From a virus, in IMG/VR virus record IMGVR_UViG_3300037493_006092, positions 1 through 31,087 of that record: 31,087 bases of DNA. One strand, written 5' to 3'. The notes beneath the pieces are model-generated. The model searched no databases and was not told where the DNA came from. It saw only the letters and a program-made list of their open reading frames with translations. Position 1 is the stretch's first letter. Every line of letters starts with the position of its first letter. Both the position numbers and the translations under genes were made by a program. Below are positions 24,327 through 31,087 of this stretch, one piece after another.

Positions 24327-25275
24327 GAAGCTCGTCAGAGATATTTGAAATAACGAAGAAAGATTTGACGCCTCCGGGAAATGTTATCGGGAAGGTGGCC
24401 TCCTGACCACACTTTCCACAAGAGAGTGAAAACTCGGGTTTAACACCCACTTTAATCATTTCTGCAAGTCTAAACACCGTTGTATACTTAATGCCTGACC
24501 AACCGTTAAATTCTATCTCCTTTTGCTTTAGTGTATGTTCATTGAAACTTCTCCAATCTCTAACAAGATATGGAATAGTTTGTGCAAATGCTTTGTCCCA
24601 CTTCTCCTTTGCCTGCTCTCTCTTTTTAATGTAATCAGTAATAACTCTCATTACACCAATCGTGGGAGGTGCCATGTAGAATGTACCAGAAGATTTGGTT
24701 TCAATTACATACGAACGGTGTTCATCACTGTAGTATTTAGATACGGTTTCGTCCTCTTGGTGATACTGAAGATTTGTAGTTTTAAACTCGTATTTATCAC
24801 CAATCTCACAATCAGGTTGACTGCATTTGCTTGGAACATCCATCATAATTTTATTCTCACCGTTTTTAAAGGTAAGTTCTTTGATAGAAAGAACCACAAA
24901 AAGTCGATCCTCTTCCAAGATATCTTTGTATGAACCAGGAGCAGAAACATAAGAAACCCGCGCACAAGAAATAAGAATCTTGTTAATTTTTTCATCAACA
25001 TCTAAAAGATTGGTCTCATCCATGGTTGAGAAATCTCTAATCTCAGAAACCTTAGCAGGTCTAATCAGGATTTTCATATCGGATCTGTAAAAACGTCCCC
25101 TTGACGGTAAGTTTTCCATAACGAGTTCGAGGTGGCCTGTCATCTCTTTAATCCTTTTAATATCAGGATCTTCAGATGGGTTATCGTTTACTCGAACCTT
25201 ACCGAGAGAAGAAGTAATATTTTCTTGCTCCTCAAACTCTCTTTTTAGTGCTTCTTCGTGAGAAATCTCATCCAT
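24322..25275 (-). CDS. 26: T4 gp26-like baseplate hub / tail-assembly protein
   Basis: The 317-residue protein has the core I associate with the T4 baseplate (gp26) family: LVMENLPSRGRFY (51-63), MKILIRPAKVSEIRDFS, DVDEKINKILISC (92-104), then a long helical part and a C-terminal metal-binding look. Two Cys pairs, CSQPDC (151-156) and CGKC (286-289), could form a four-Cys zinc site. In T4, gp26 is needed for hub assembly and acts near gp51 and the tape measure, the same order seen here. The start overlaps the stop of the 77-residue gene by 8 bases. The end carries the possible +1 frameshift site. The family call is moderate; the protein is longer than T4 gp26 (208). Confidence 0.65.
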   Translation of the reverse strand: MDEISHEEALKREFEEQENITSSLGKVRVNDNPSEDPDIKRIKEMTGHLELVMENLPSRGRFYRSDMKILIRPAKVSEIRDFSTMDETNLLDVDEKINKILISCARVSYVSAPGSYKDILEEDRLFVVLSIKELTFKNGENKIMMDVPSKCSQPDCEIGDKYEFKTTNLQYHQEDETVSKYYSDEHRSYVIETKSSGTFYMAPPTIGVMRVITDYIKKREQAKEKWDKAFAQTIPYLVRDWRSFNEHTLKQKEIEFNGWSGIKYTTVFRLAEMIKVGVKPEFSLSCGKCGQEATFPITFPGGVKSFFVISNISDELL

Positions 25276-25501
25276 TTTTTTTGTGATTTTTTAAAATTTT
25301 CTTTGCAACATCCACTACAAAACTTTTTTGTTCAGGTGTATTTTCAGTGATATGTTCTTTTATAACTTCTCTTACATATGAAGAAAGTGAAACTGGTCTC
25401 ACCCCCTGTTCCAAGGACTTACGAGCAATAATTATGTTTAAAGCACGCTGATCCTCCTTTGTAAGTAGAACCTGAAGTTTTTCTGTCAGATTGTTTTTCA
25501 T
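25268..25501 (-). CDS. Small ribbon-helix-helix-like protein (77 aa)
   Basis: The sequence KLQVLLTKEDQRALNIII (8-25) gives a short strand and a helix, and VSLSSYVREVIKEHI (36-50) gives the second helix with the SxSxYVRE pattern of ribbon-helix-helix DNA-binding proteins (CopG/MetJ-like). A basic C-terminus follows (KKILKNHKKNG). Such proteins bind DNA as dimers through the strand and often repress their own operon. It lies directly after the UUCG terminator that ends the tube gene, so it has its own promoter. An imperfect palindrome 11-31 bases upstream of the ATG may be its operator. Its 3' end overlaps the gp26-like gene by 8 bases. A structural small protein is the alternative. Confidence 0.6.
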   Translation of the reverse strand: MKNNLTEKLQVLLTKEDQRALNIIIARKSLEQGVRPVSLSSYVREVIKEHITENTPEQKSFVVDVAKKILKNHKKNG

Positions 25502-25511
25502 AATATAAGAG

Positions 25512-25532
25512 TATCATATTATATATACGATA
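25512..25532 (-). promoter_or_regulatory. Promoter with imperfect palindrome, candidate RHH operator
   Basis: On the minus strand TATATAAT is embedded in a 21-base near-palindrome with arms TATCGTAT and ATATGATA (one mismatch), 11 bases upstream of the 77-residue gene. A -10-like box inside a palindrome next to a predicted DNA-binding protein gene suggests autoregulation. Confidence 0.45.
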
Positions 25533-25538
25533 ACACAT

Positions 25539-25563
25539 AAAAAAAGAGTCCGAAGACTCTTTT
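25539..25563 (-). terminator. Rho-independent terminator after the tail tube gene
   Basis: On the minus strand a 9-bp stem AAAAGAGTC / GACTCTTTT is closed by a TTCG loop and followed by a run of T. The C(UUCG)G tetraloop is a favourite of T4-type terminators. It lies 22 bases after the tube stop codon and should end the gp17-18-19 transcript. Confidence 0.88.
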
Positions 25564-25584
25564 ATGTTTAAAATTAATTTGAAA

Positions 25585-26139
25585 TTAACCTCCAACGTTT
25601 TCTTCTAACCAGTAATCTGATCTCAAAGTTATTCCAACAATACCGGCGTCTTGTGTTGCATAATCCAAATCGTTGATGAATGTGATTTGAGCAGTTGGAA
25701 AAACATCTTTAAATGTAACTCTTCTAAAGATATCACCGGCTCTGTTATACTGAACAACAACCATTGATCCAACATAATCTCTCTTCAATCCCATTTCTCC
25801 AGTTAGTGGATCATAAACAAGATTATACCAATTTCTCATTGCATTATAAATGTATGCTTCGTTAGCATCATTTAAGTTCACAGAGAACTCGAGAGTTAGA
25901 TCAACGAAGGTTTGAGCTGGCATTCCAGCATATGATCTATCTGAGAACTTATACTTTTGTCCAACAGCTTCAATAGATGGATTAACTCCGTCTAAACCTC
26001 CAATTTTATTAACATGTTGTAAAATCAAACCCGTGTCTGCATTCGTTGGAGTAAGTATTGTTACCTCAAAAAGATTGGGGTAAATTGGTTCATACTTATT
26101 CAAAGATGCCTTTGACTGTGTATAATGTGGTAGTGGCAT
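25585..26139 (-). CDS. 19: Tail tube protein (gp19-like)
   Basis: The 184-residue protein follows the T4 tube pattern: NLFEVTILTP, YAGMPAQTFVDLTLEFSVN, AYIYNAMRNWYNLVYDPLTG (93-112), GDIFRRVTFKDVFPTAQ and a last strand VGITLRSDYW. Tube subunits stack in hexameric rings inside the sheath and channel DNA. The length is close to T4 gp19 (163). It directly follows the sheath gene, the conserved 18-19 order, with GATATATAAA in the 25-base gap and an A-rich leader. The stop is followed by a strong terminator. Confidence 0.92.
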   Translation of the reverse strand: MPLPHYTQSKASLNKYEPIYPNLFEVTILTPTNADTGLILQHVNKIGGLDGVNPSIEAVGQKYKFSDRSYAGMPAQTFVDLTLEFSVNLNDANEAYIYNAMRNWYNLVYDPLTGEMGLKRDYVGSMVVVQYNRAGDIFRRVTFKDVFPTAQITFINDLDYATQDAGIVGITLRSDYWLEENVGG

Positions 26140-26152
26140 TTTTTACTCTTTT

Positions 26153-26162
26153 TTTATATATC
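26153..26162 (-). promoter_or_regulatory. Candidate late promoter upstream of tail tube gene
   Basis: GATATATAAA then an A-run on the minus strand, 13 bases before the ATG of the tube gene. Identical ten bases precede the sheath and the tape-measure-like genes. Confidence 0.42.
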
Positions 26163-26164
26163 GT

Positions 26165-29100
26165 TTACACAAACTGTCCAGTTGAAATCTGACCGGTTCT
26201 TAGGATAGTTGTTCTGTGAACAAGAATTTCCATGCCTTTTACTGGTTCGATGTAAGTATCGAGAATACCAACGTTTGCATCAATAACATCAGGAGTGTTG
26301 TTCGTTTCGTCCATGATGTTTCTAAAATCATAAACACCATTTTCTGCTAAAACAGTAGTCATAAAGTTATCAGCAAGCGTCTTAATCTCTAGTCTGGTTT
26401 GTGCAGTATTAAATTCGAACAAGTAATTTTTGAGAATAGCTGCAATACCGTCTTGAATGTAAATTACAACCTCTCTAACGTTTATACTAGAAAGAGCACT
26501 CTTTACATTCTGTTGAGCTGTTTTGTTTCCAAAGATCACAATCCCAGAACCCGTTTGGAAGATGATTGGGTTCAGCCCGAATGGTTCAATATTGTCTCTA
26601 TCGGTTGTAGTGAAGTTGTACTCCAGTCCAACAATTCCTCTACCTGATACAACACCTCTTCTGGCTCCTGCAACAATTGACCATGGAGTTGCGTCGATAT
26701 ACTTAGCGATAAAGTCATTAGAAACTGCAGCAGCCGGTGGTACATTTACGTTAACTCCATTATCTCTTACAGTTAAGAATGGAGAGTAGAATGCCATATA
26801 GTTCGATCCATCGGTGATTGAAGGAAGCGAGTATCTAACAGTAGGATTCTTACTAAGATCTCCTCCAGTAGGAATGAAACGAGTATCAAACTGTCCTTGT
26901 ACATTTTTAAATGAGGGATCAGTGCTGTCCTTAAAGTCTTGAACAGAAGGCGCATTTACGATTGCAAATGCATTTTGACGATTCTTCGCAATCTTACCGA
27001 AGATTGACTTGGAATTTGCCTCTAATCCATTACCAAAAGTGTCAACCAAATATCTGAATGAAATAACATCTCTATCGATTAATGCATAATAAAGATTTGT
27101 TCCGCTTAGGGTATCAAATAAGATATTGTTTTGCTGAGAGTTTGTGCCATCAGGAACATTGTAAGAACCTAACGCAAACCCTGGAAGAGCAAACGCTTGG
27201 TAGCAATCAAACCAATTAGTGATTGGCTGATAAACTTCAACATTTTTATTTGCACCTACGGTGAAAAGATAAACAGTGCTCTCACACACAACTTTAATGT
27301 AATCTCCAGCGGTAGAAGAACCTGCAGGAACATAATTGCTCAATCCAATAACCTCGTTAATACGAGTTAATCTAGAAGGAACTCCATTTGCAGTACTACC
27401 TGGGTTGTTTACTATGTAGTAACCAACTTCAAAATCTCCAGCAGATGCGGCGGCGAGTATAACCTCATTTGGATTAAGTGAAGATCCGGGTTTACCGTAA
27501 TACTCTGCAGCTTGAACTGAAGTATTTAAAGAACCCTTAAGAGATTGTACTCCAAGAGTACCTGCGGCCTCTTGAACACCGGTGCTATCGAAGAAGAATT
27601 TTCCTGCAACATTAATTCCAAAATCAGAATCAGTTGAGATTGCAGTTCCGGTAAAGTTCGCGGTATCAAATGCATTTATTGAGATTACAGGAACTGGATA
27701 TGAAGTTGCATTGTTAATTAACGTCACCAAATCAGTGGATCCATCGTTTGAATAGATTTCAGTGTCAGTAGCAACGTTGAAATCAAGATAAATTGTATCT
27801 GCAACACCATATGTTGTACCAAACTGTGCAATGTCTCCATCGGTTAATACTCCAGAAGTTACATCCGAATAAAGAGTTGATGAGTAACCTCCAAGAATTG
27901 TTCCAACGTTACCATCCTTTTGAACAAAATAGTTAATAGAAGTTGGATTCAAATATGGAAGAGAGGTTGAGAACCATGTGTCATTAATAGAAGTAGAATC
28001 AACAATAACAGTTGCTGTTGCCGAGGTTATTGCTACTTCGATAACAGGGGCCCAGTATGCATTACCTCCGCTTTCGGCGTAAACATAAGTACCTATCGTT
28101 CTAGGATTATCAACATTTGCCGTAAAAGATGCTAAAGCGTTGTAAGCTGCAAGGTTAGTTGTTTTAGTTGCAACAATTTCGATTTCGTTTCCAGTGAGAG
28201 ATGTAACTGTTACTCCAGAGGCAATTGAAACTGTTGAATGAACAGGTATTGATTCTGAGTAAGATAAATCAGAAACAATATTACCATTGTAAGAAAGAAA
28301 ATCTACGGTAGTTGGACGAGTTCTTTCGAGTTCGTGACCAACCAAATCGATACCTCCGTCAACACCATCAATAAGCTCGCCCAAACCAAAGGCTGAGGTG
28401 TTAACAGCACAGAAAAGTCCGGTTACTGAAGTGTCTTGGTTAATAAGAGTTTCAATGAATAGATTATTTCCGTTCAAATCAGTAAAGTCAGGAAGCAATG
28501 AACCTGTGTAAATAGCGATCTCATTTACCTCAGGAAGATTTAAGAAAGCTTGAAGTTGAGTGTCTTGAGTGTCAGCAGAATTTGCCTTTCTGATCAAACC
28601 ATTTTGCTTATCGAAATAAGGTTCGTAAATAGCATCTGCGGTAAATCTCTCATATGGATAAGCAGCAGATGAATCAGCTCCGTAATCCCCTTGAATTACG
28701 ATCACATCAATCATAAAGTCAGAAATTAAAGAGTCCTTGTTCAAATAATCAGGTACATTTGAAGTACCGTAGAAAGTTTCAGCCGTGATATTTAACCCGG
28801 GAACGTTTTCGTTTGCAGCCTTTCTAACAACAACAGTAATAGGTGTTCTTCCAAGGTTTACAAGATTGAAAAGCTTGTCAATTGAGTTTTCAGTGTAGTT
28901 AACATTTGATAAGAATGCTTCTGTTTCAGGAAAGAAAAAAGCATCAGTATTATAATACCCAGAGTATAACTCATTTGCAAACCCTTCATTTGGCTCTGTG
29001 GCGCTTGCTGAGAAAATATATGCTTTGTCTTTGTCTCCGGTGGTAGCATCATTATTGAGTCTTAAAAGGTTAAGAGCCAAGATTGGCCCACTCTCAAGAG

Positions 29101-29344
29101 CAGTTAAACAACTTCTTTGGAAGTAAGAGTCCTTTCTTTCTAGTTTTCTATCGATATTTCCAAATACTGAAACGAAAAAGCCAGAGTCAGGACAGTATAC
29201 TGGAGTGTTAAATGGGCCTTGGTTAGAAAAACCAACAACCAATCTAATTTGTTCAGCAGGAATACTTACTGTTTGGCTTTTATCAAACTCAAGTCTGTAT
29301 ACTCCAGCAGACTTAAAAGCTGCAATTTTAGGATCTAATGCCAT
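26165..29344 (-). CDS. 18: Contractile tail sheath protein (gp18-like) with large central insertion
   Basis: The 1059-residue protein has recognisable sheath ends. The N-terminus (AGVYRLEFDKSQTVSIP, then VVGFSNQGPFNTPV) is the domain that threads between subunits. The C-terminus has INVREVVIYIQDGIAAILKN, FEFNTAQTRLEIK, GVYDFRNIMDETNNTPDVID (1001-1020) and EPVKGMEILVHRTT, close to T4 gp18. T4 gp18 is 659 residues, so about 400 residues extra sit in the centre, rich in Ser, Thr, Val and Gly, probably surface beta domains that decorate the tail. The sheath contracts to drive the tube into the host. An A-rich leader and a TATATAA element precede the ATG. Confidence 0.93.
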   Translation of the reverse strand: MALDPKIAAFKSAGVYRLEFDKSQTVSIPAEQIRLVVGFSNQGPFNTPVYCPDSGFFVSVFGNIDRKLERKDSYFQRSCLTALESGPILALNLLRLNNDATTGDKDKAYIFSASATEPNEGFANELYSGYYNTDAFFFPETEAFLSNVNYTENSIDKLFNLVNLGRTPITVVVRKAANENVPGLNITAETFYGTSNVPDYLNKDSLISDFMIDVIVIQGDYGADSSAAYPYERFTADAIYEPYFDKQNGLIRKANSADTQDTQLQAFLNLPEVNEIAIYTGSLLPDFTDLNGNNLFIETLINQDTSVTGLFCAVNTSAFGLGELIDGVDGGIDLVGHELERTRPTTVDFLSYNGNIVSDLSYSESIPVHSTVSIASGVTVTSLTGNEIEIVATKTTNLAAYNALASFTANVDNPRTIGTYVYAESGGNAYWAPVIEVAITSATATVIVDSTSINDTWFSTSLPYLNPTSINYFVQKDGNVGTILGGYSSTLYSDVTSGVLTDGDIAQFGTTYGVADTIYLDFNVATDTEIYSNDGSTDLVTLINNATSYPVPVISINAFDTANFTGTAISTDSDFGINVAGKFFFDSTGVQEAAGTLGVQSLKGSLNTSVQAAEYYGKPGSSLNPNEVILAAASAGDFEVGYYIVNNPGSTANGVPSRLTRINEVIGLSNYVPAGSSTAGDYIKVVCESTVYLFTVGANKNVEVYQPITNWFDCYQAFALPGFALGSYNVPDGTNSQQNNILFDTLSGTNLYYALIDRDVISFRYLVDTFGNGLEANSKSIFGKIAKNRQNAFAIVNAPSVQDFKDSTDPSFKNVQGQFDTRFIPTGGDLSKNPTVRYSLPSITDGSNYMAFYSPFLTVRDNGVNVNVPPAAAVSNDFIAKYIDATPWSIVAGARRGVVSGRGIVGLEYNFTTTDRDNIEPFGLNPIIFQTGSGIVIFGNKTAQQNVKSALSSINVREVVIYIQDGIAAILKNYLFEFNTAQTRLEIKTLADNFMTTVLAENGVYDFRNIMDETNNTPDVIDANVGILDTYIEPVKGMEILVHRTTILRTGQISTGQFV

Positions 29345-29370
29345 CTTTTGGTATTATTTTTTTCTATTTT

Positions 29371-29380
29371 TTTATATATC
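29371..29380 (-). promoter_or_regulatory. Candidate late promoter upstream of tail sheath gene
   Basis: GATATATAAA on the minus strand in the 52-base gap between terminase and sheath, 26 bases before the ATG. The spacing is the most promoter-like of the set. Confidence 0.45.
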
Positions 29381-29396
29381 TAACCTGAAATGAAAA

Positions 29397-31087
29397 TTAA
29401 ACTAGATCGTAAATGTCAAAATAAAGGCTACCGCCCTTAGAATCTTTGTCGAGAATAGTTTCAATTTCATCCTGAAATTTAGCATCCACACTATCAAATT
29501 TCTCCTCAACAAAATCAGAAAAATCCAACGTGTGAAAAAACTCAGTTACATTTATGCACGTCATGATAAGATCATCATTTCCCATTTGGCCTTCATAGTT
29601 TCCACTTGGAGTTTTGCCAAAAGTACATGCCTCGTACACTGTATTTTCTTCGGCTATTTTAATTTTATTTATCGATAAATATTTTTTAAAGTTTTGACAG
29701 AATATGGCCTTGTTATCTCGCTTCAACTTTAAACCGAATTTTGAGGTTTTTGCGTCATTTCTATGTTTAAACTTTACCACAGATTCTTCGTCAAACTCGT
29801 TTCGCTGTGGGAAAATGGTTTGTAATCTTCTTATAAATTCAGATCCAAACATGTTCCATTCAATCACAAGTTTTACGTTTTCTGCTTCAAAAATTTCATA
29901 GTTGAGAGTGTAAATAATTTTAGCAAAATCTTCGATGGAATGGGTGTTACTTCTAAAAAGACCTAATTGTGACAATCCATAAAATTCAATAAATGAACCA
30001 GGGGATGTGACTTTTTCAAAATCACTGCGGCTCATCATATCAATTTCAAAAATATTACAAACTGAATAGTCTCCTCCATTACCCTCTGCAATATCAATTG
30101 AAAAAACATAGTACCTGTCTTCATCTTTTAAAGAGTCTATATCAACATCTGGATGCCAGATTAAACCTTTGTAATCTACATCAACATCATCTAAATCATA
30201 AAAATCATGATATTCAAAAGTCTTCTTACTCTTTTGAATATTTTTAATGTTGTGTGGAGAAAGCAAAAGATTTGAAGATGCTACAAACTGGTTACCGTAT
30301 TGTCTGTTAAAGGCTTCTTCGGATCCCAAGTTTGAAACTTCACGCTTCATCCATTCTTCGTCTCGCCCAGGAACCTGCCACCAGTCTACTCTAAATGGCC
30401 TATACTCATTGTTTCCAGCACTAGCATCTCTCCAAATGTTATAGAACTTATTAAATCCGTTTGGTGTTGAAGTTATAATTACCCTTGATATCTTTGAAGA
30501 TGAAATTGTAGGATAAACGTTTTCATAAAAAGTATCCAAAAACGAGTGGTGAATGTGGGCAAACTCGTCCATAAATAAGAGGTGAATGGTAAAACCAATG
30601 GCCGCCTTTTTAGAAGTTGCCTGTCCTACAATTCTACATCCATTATCAAACTTTCTGTTAAAAACATCGTTCTTTAAAACACCAGGTTTCATAAACCATG
30701 GTAAGTGATCAATAATCACGTTTGCCTTATCCAAAATTTCTCTCGTTGTTGCTCCTTTGTTTGAAAGAACCAGAGCATTTTTATCGAAGTTAAACGTGAC
30801 ATACCAAGCGAGAAAGATAGATGAACAAATTGTTTTACCAATCTGTCTACTTGCCAAACACACAGAAAAACGACTATTTTGAAAATGTTGAAGCATTTCC
30901 TCTTGATAGTCACGAAGAACGATTGTTTGCAAACCTTCGTCTGTCATTACAGTACAATAGTTATTTGCAAAGTACATGATATCCTGAGAGCATTTTTTTA
31001 GCTCACCTAATTCATGTTCGGTGTATTCCCAAACTATGTTACCCTTTTTTAGATCGGGATTGTTCTCATAGAAAGGAGTTCCTGTCT
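29397..31087 (-). CDS. 17: Terminase large subunit (gp17-like), 5' end outside window
   Basis: The frame is open to the right edge: the first 36 codons before the Met at 30977-30975 encode a segment (EYTEHELGELKKCSQDI) that lines up with T4 gp17 before DIVYFA, so that Met is internal. Numbered from it, the ATPase has SRQIGKT (43-49, Walker A) and LLFMDE (133-138, Walker B). The nuclease has FSIDIAEGNGGDYS, VIEWNMFG and the closing MGNDDLIMT, matching the three acidic metal positions of gp17. The protein packages DNA into the prohead and cuts it at the end. The order 17-18-19 is as in T4. Only the extreme N-terminus is missing. Confidence 0.96.
   Translation of the reverse strand, partial: TGTPFYENNPDLKKGNIVWEYTEHELGELKKCSQDIMYFANNYCTVMTDEGLQTIVLRDYQEEMLQHFQNSRFSVCLASRQIGKTICSSIFLAWYVTFNFDKNALVLSNKGATTREILDKANVIIDHLPWFMKPGVLKNDVFNRKFDNGCRIVGQATSKKAAIGFTIHLLFMDEFAHIHHSFLDTFYENVYPTISSSKISRVIITSTPNGFNKFYNIWRDASAGNNEYRPFRVDWWQVPGRDEEWMKREVSNLGSEEAFNRQYGNQFVASSNLLLSPHNIKNIQKSKKTFEYHDFYDLDDVDVDYKGLIWHPDVDIDSLKDEDRYYVFSIDIAEGNGGDYSVCNIFEIDMMSRSDFEKVTSPGSFIEFYGLSQLGLFRSNTHSIEDFAKIIYTLNYEIFEAENVKLVIEWNMFGSEFIRRLQTIFPQRNEFDEESVVKFKHRNDAKTSKFGLKLKRDNKAIFCQNFKKYLSINKIKIAEENTVYEACTFGKTPSGNYEGQMGNDDLIMTCINVTEFFHTLDFSDFVEEKFDSVDAKFQDEIETILDKDSKGGSLYFDIYDLV

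Noticed and set aside
30975-30977. Terminase start at the Met of DIMYFA
   Set aside because: The frame is open to the window edge and the upstream residues align with T4 gp17, so this Met is internal.

Overview
The window is a late and middle-gene segment of a T4-like tailed phage (a myovirus). Every convincing gene lies on the minus strand, so transcription runs from the right end of the window to the left. Recognisable T4 homologues are the large terminase (gp17), contractile tail sheath (gp18), tail tube (gp19), a gp26-like baseplate/tail-assembly protein and a gp42-like dCMP hydroxymethylase. Start codons are mostly preceded by A/T-rich leaders without a clear Shine-Dalgarno sequence. With the LPS-type sugar genes, this suggests a Gram-negative host, possibly Bacteroidota; that is an inference and not proof.

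Right part (about 31087 to 20900) is the morphogenesis block. It holds the terminase, which continues past the right edge, the sheath (much longer than T4's), the tube, a strong UUCG-loop terminator, a small ribbon-helix-helix protein, the gp26-like protein, a short ORF that looks like the frameshifted C-terminal half of a tail-assembly chaperone, a tape-measure-like protein with internal repeats, and a DEDDh exonuclease. The T4 order 17-18-19 is kept, but no portal (gp20) follows.

Centre (20888 to 11073): three tandem giant collagen-like proteins of 1074, 1065 and 1118 residues, almost entirely Gly-X-Y, fill nearly a third of the window. They probably form trimeric virion fibres.

Left centre (11026 to 4849): a very tight operon, with most genes overlapping by 1 to 8 bases, encodes two small unknown proteins, a guanylate-kinase-like enzyme, a KdsA-type Kdo-8-phosphate synthase, a GT-B-like glycosyltransferase, UDP-galactopyranose mutase, a sulfotransferase, a thymidylate-kinase-like enzyme and dCMP hydroxymethylase. 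The last enzyme keeps the Asp that separates dCMP hydroxymethylases from thymidylate synthases. The set looks like a pathway for making 5-hydroxymethylcytosine and possibly decorating it, or the virion or the host surface, with unusual sugars and sulfate.

Left end (4824 to 1): two overlapping RimK-type ATP-grasp ligases, one fused to a retropepsin-like DTG domain; a phosphoesterase homologue that has lost most metal ligands; an ECF-like sigma factor with an insertion inside its DNA-binding helix-turn-helix; an unknown protein; and a partial MGME1-like PD-(D/E)XK exonuclease. A TATATAA-type motif recurs in many intergenic gaps and could be the phage late promoter read by this sigma factor. No tRNA, CRISPR array or insertion sequence was seen. 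Every intergenic gap is under about 85 bases.
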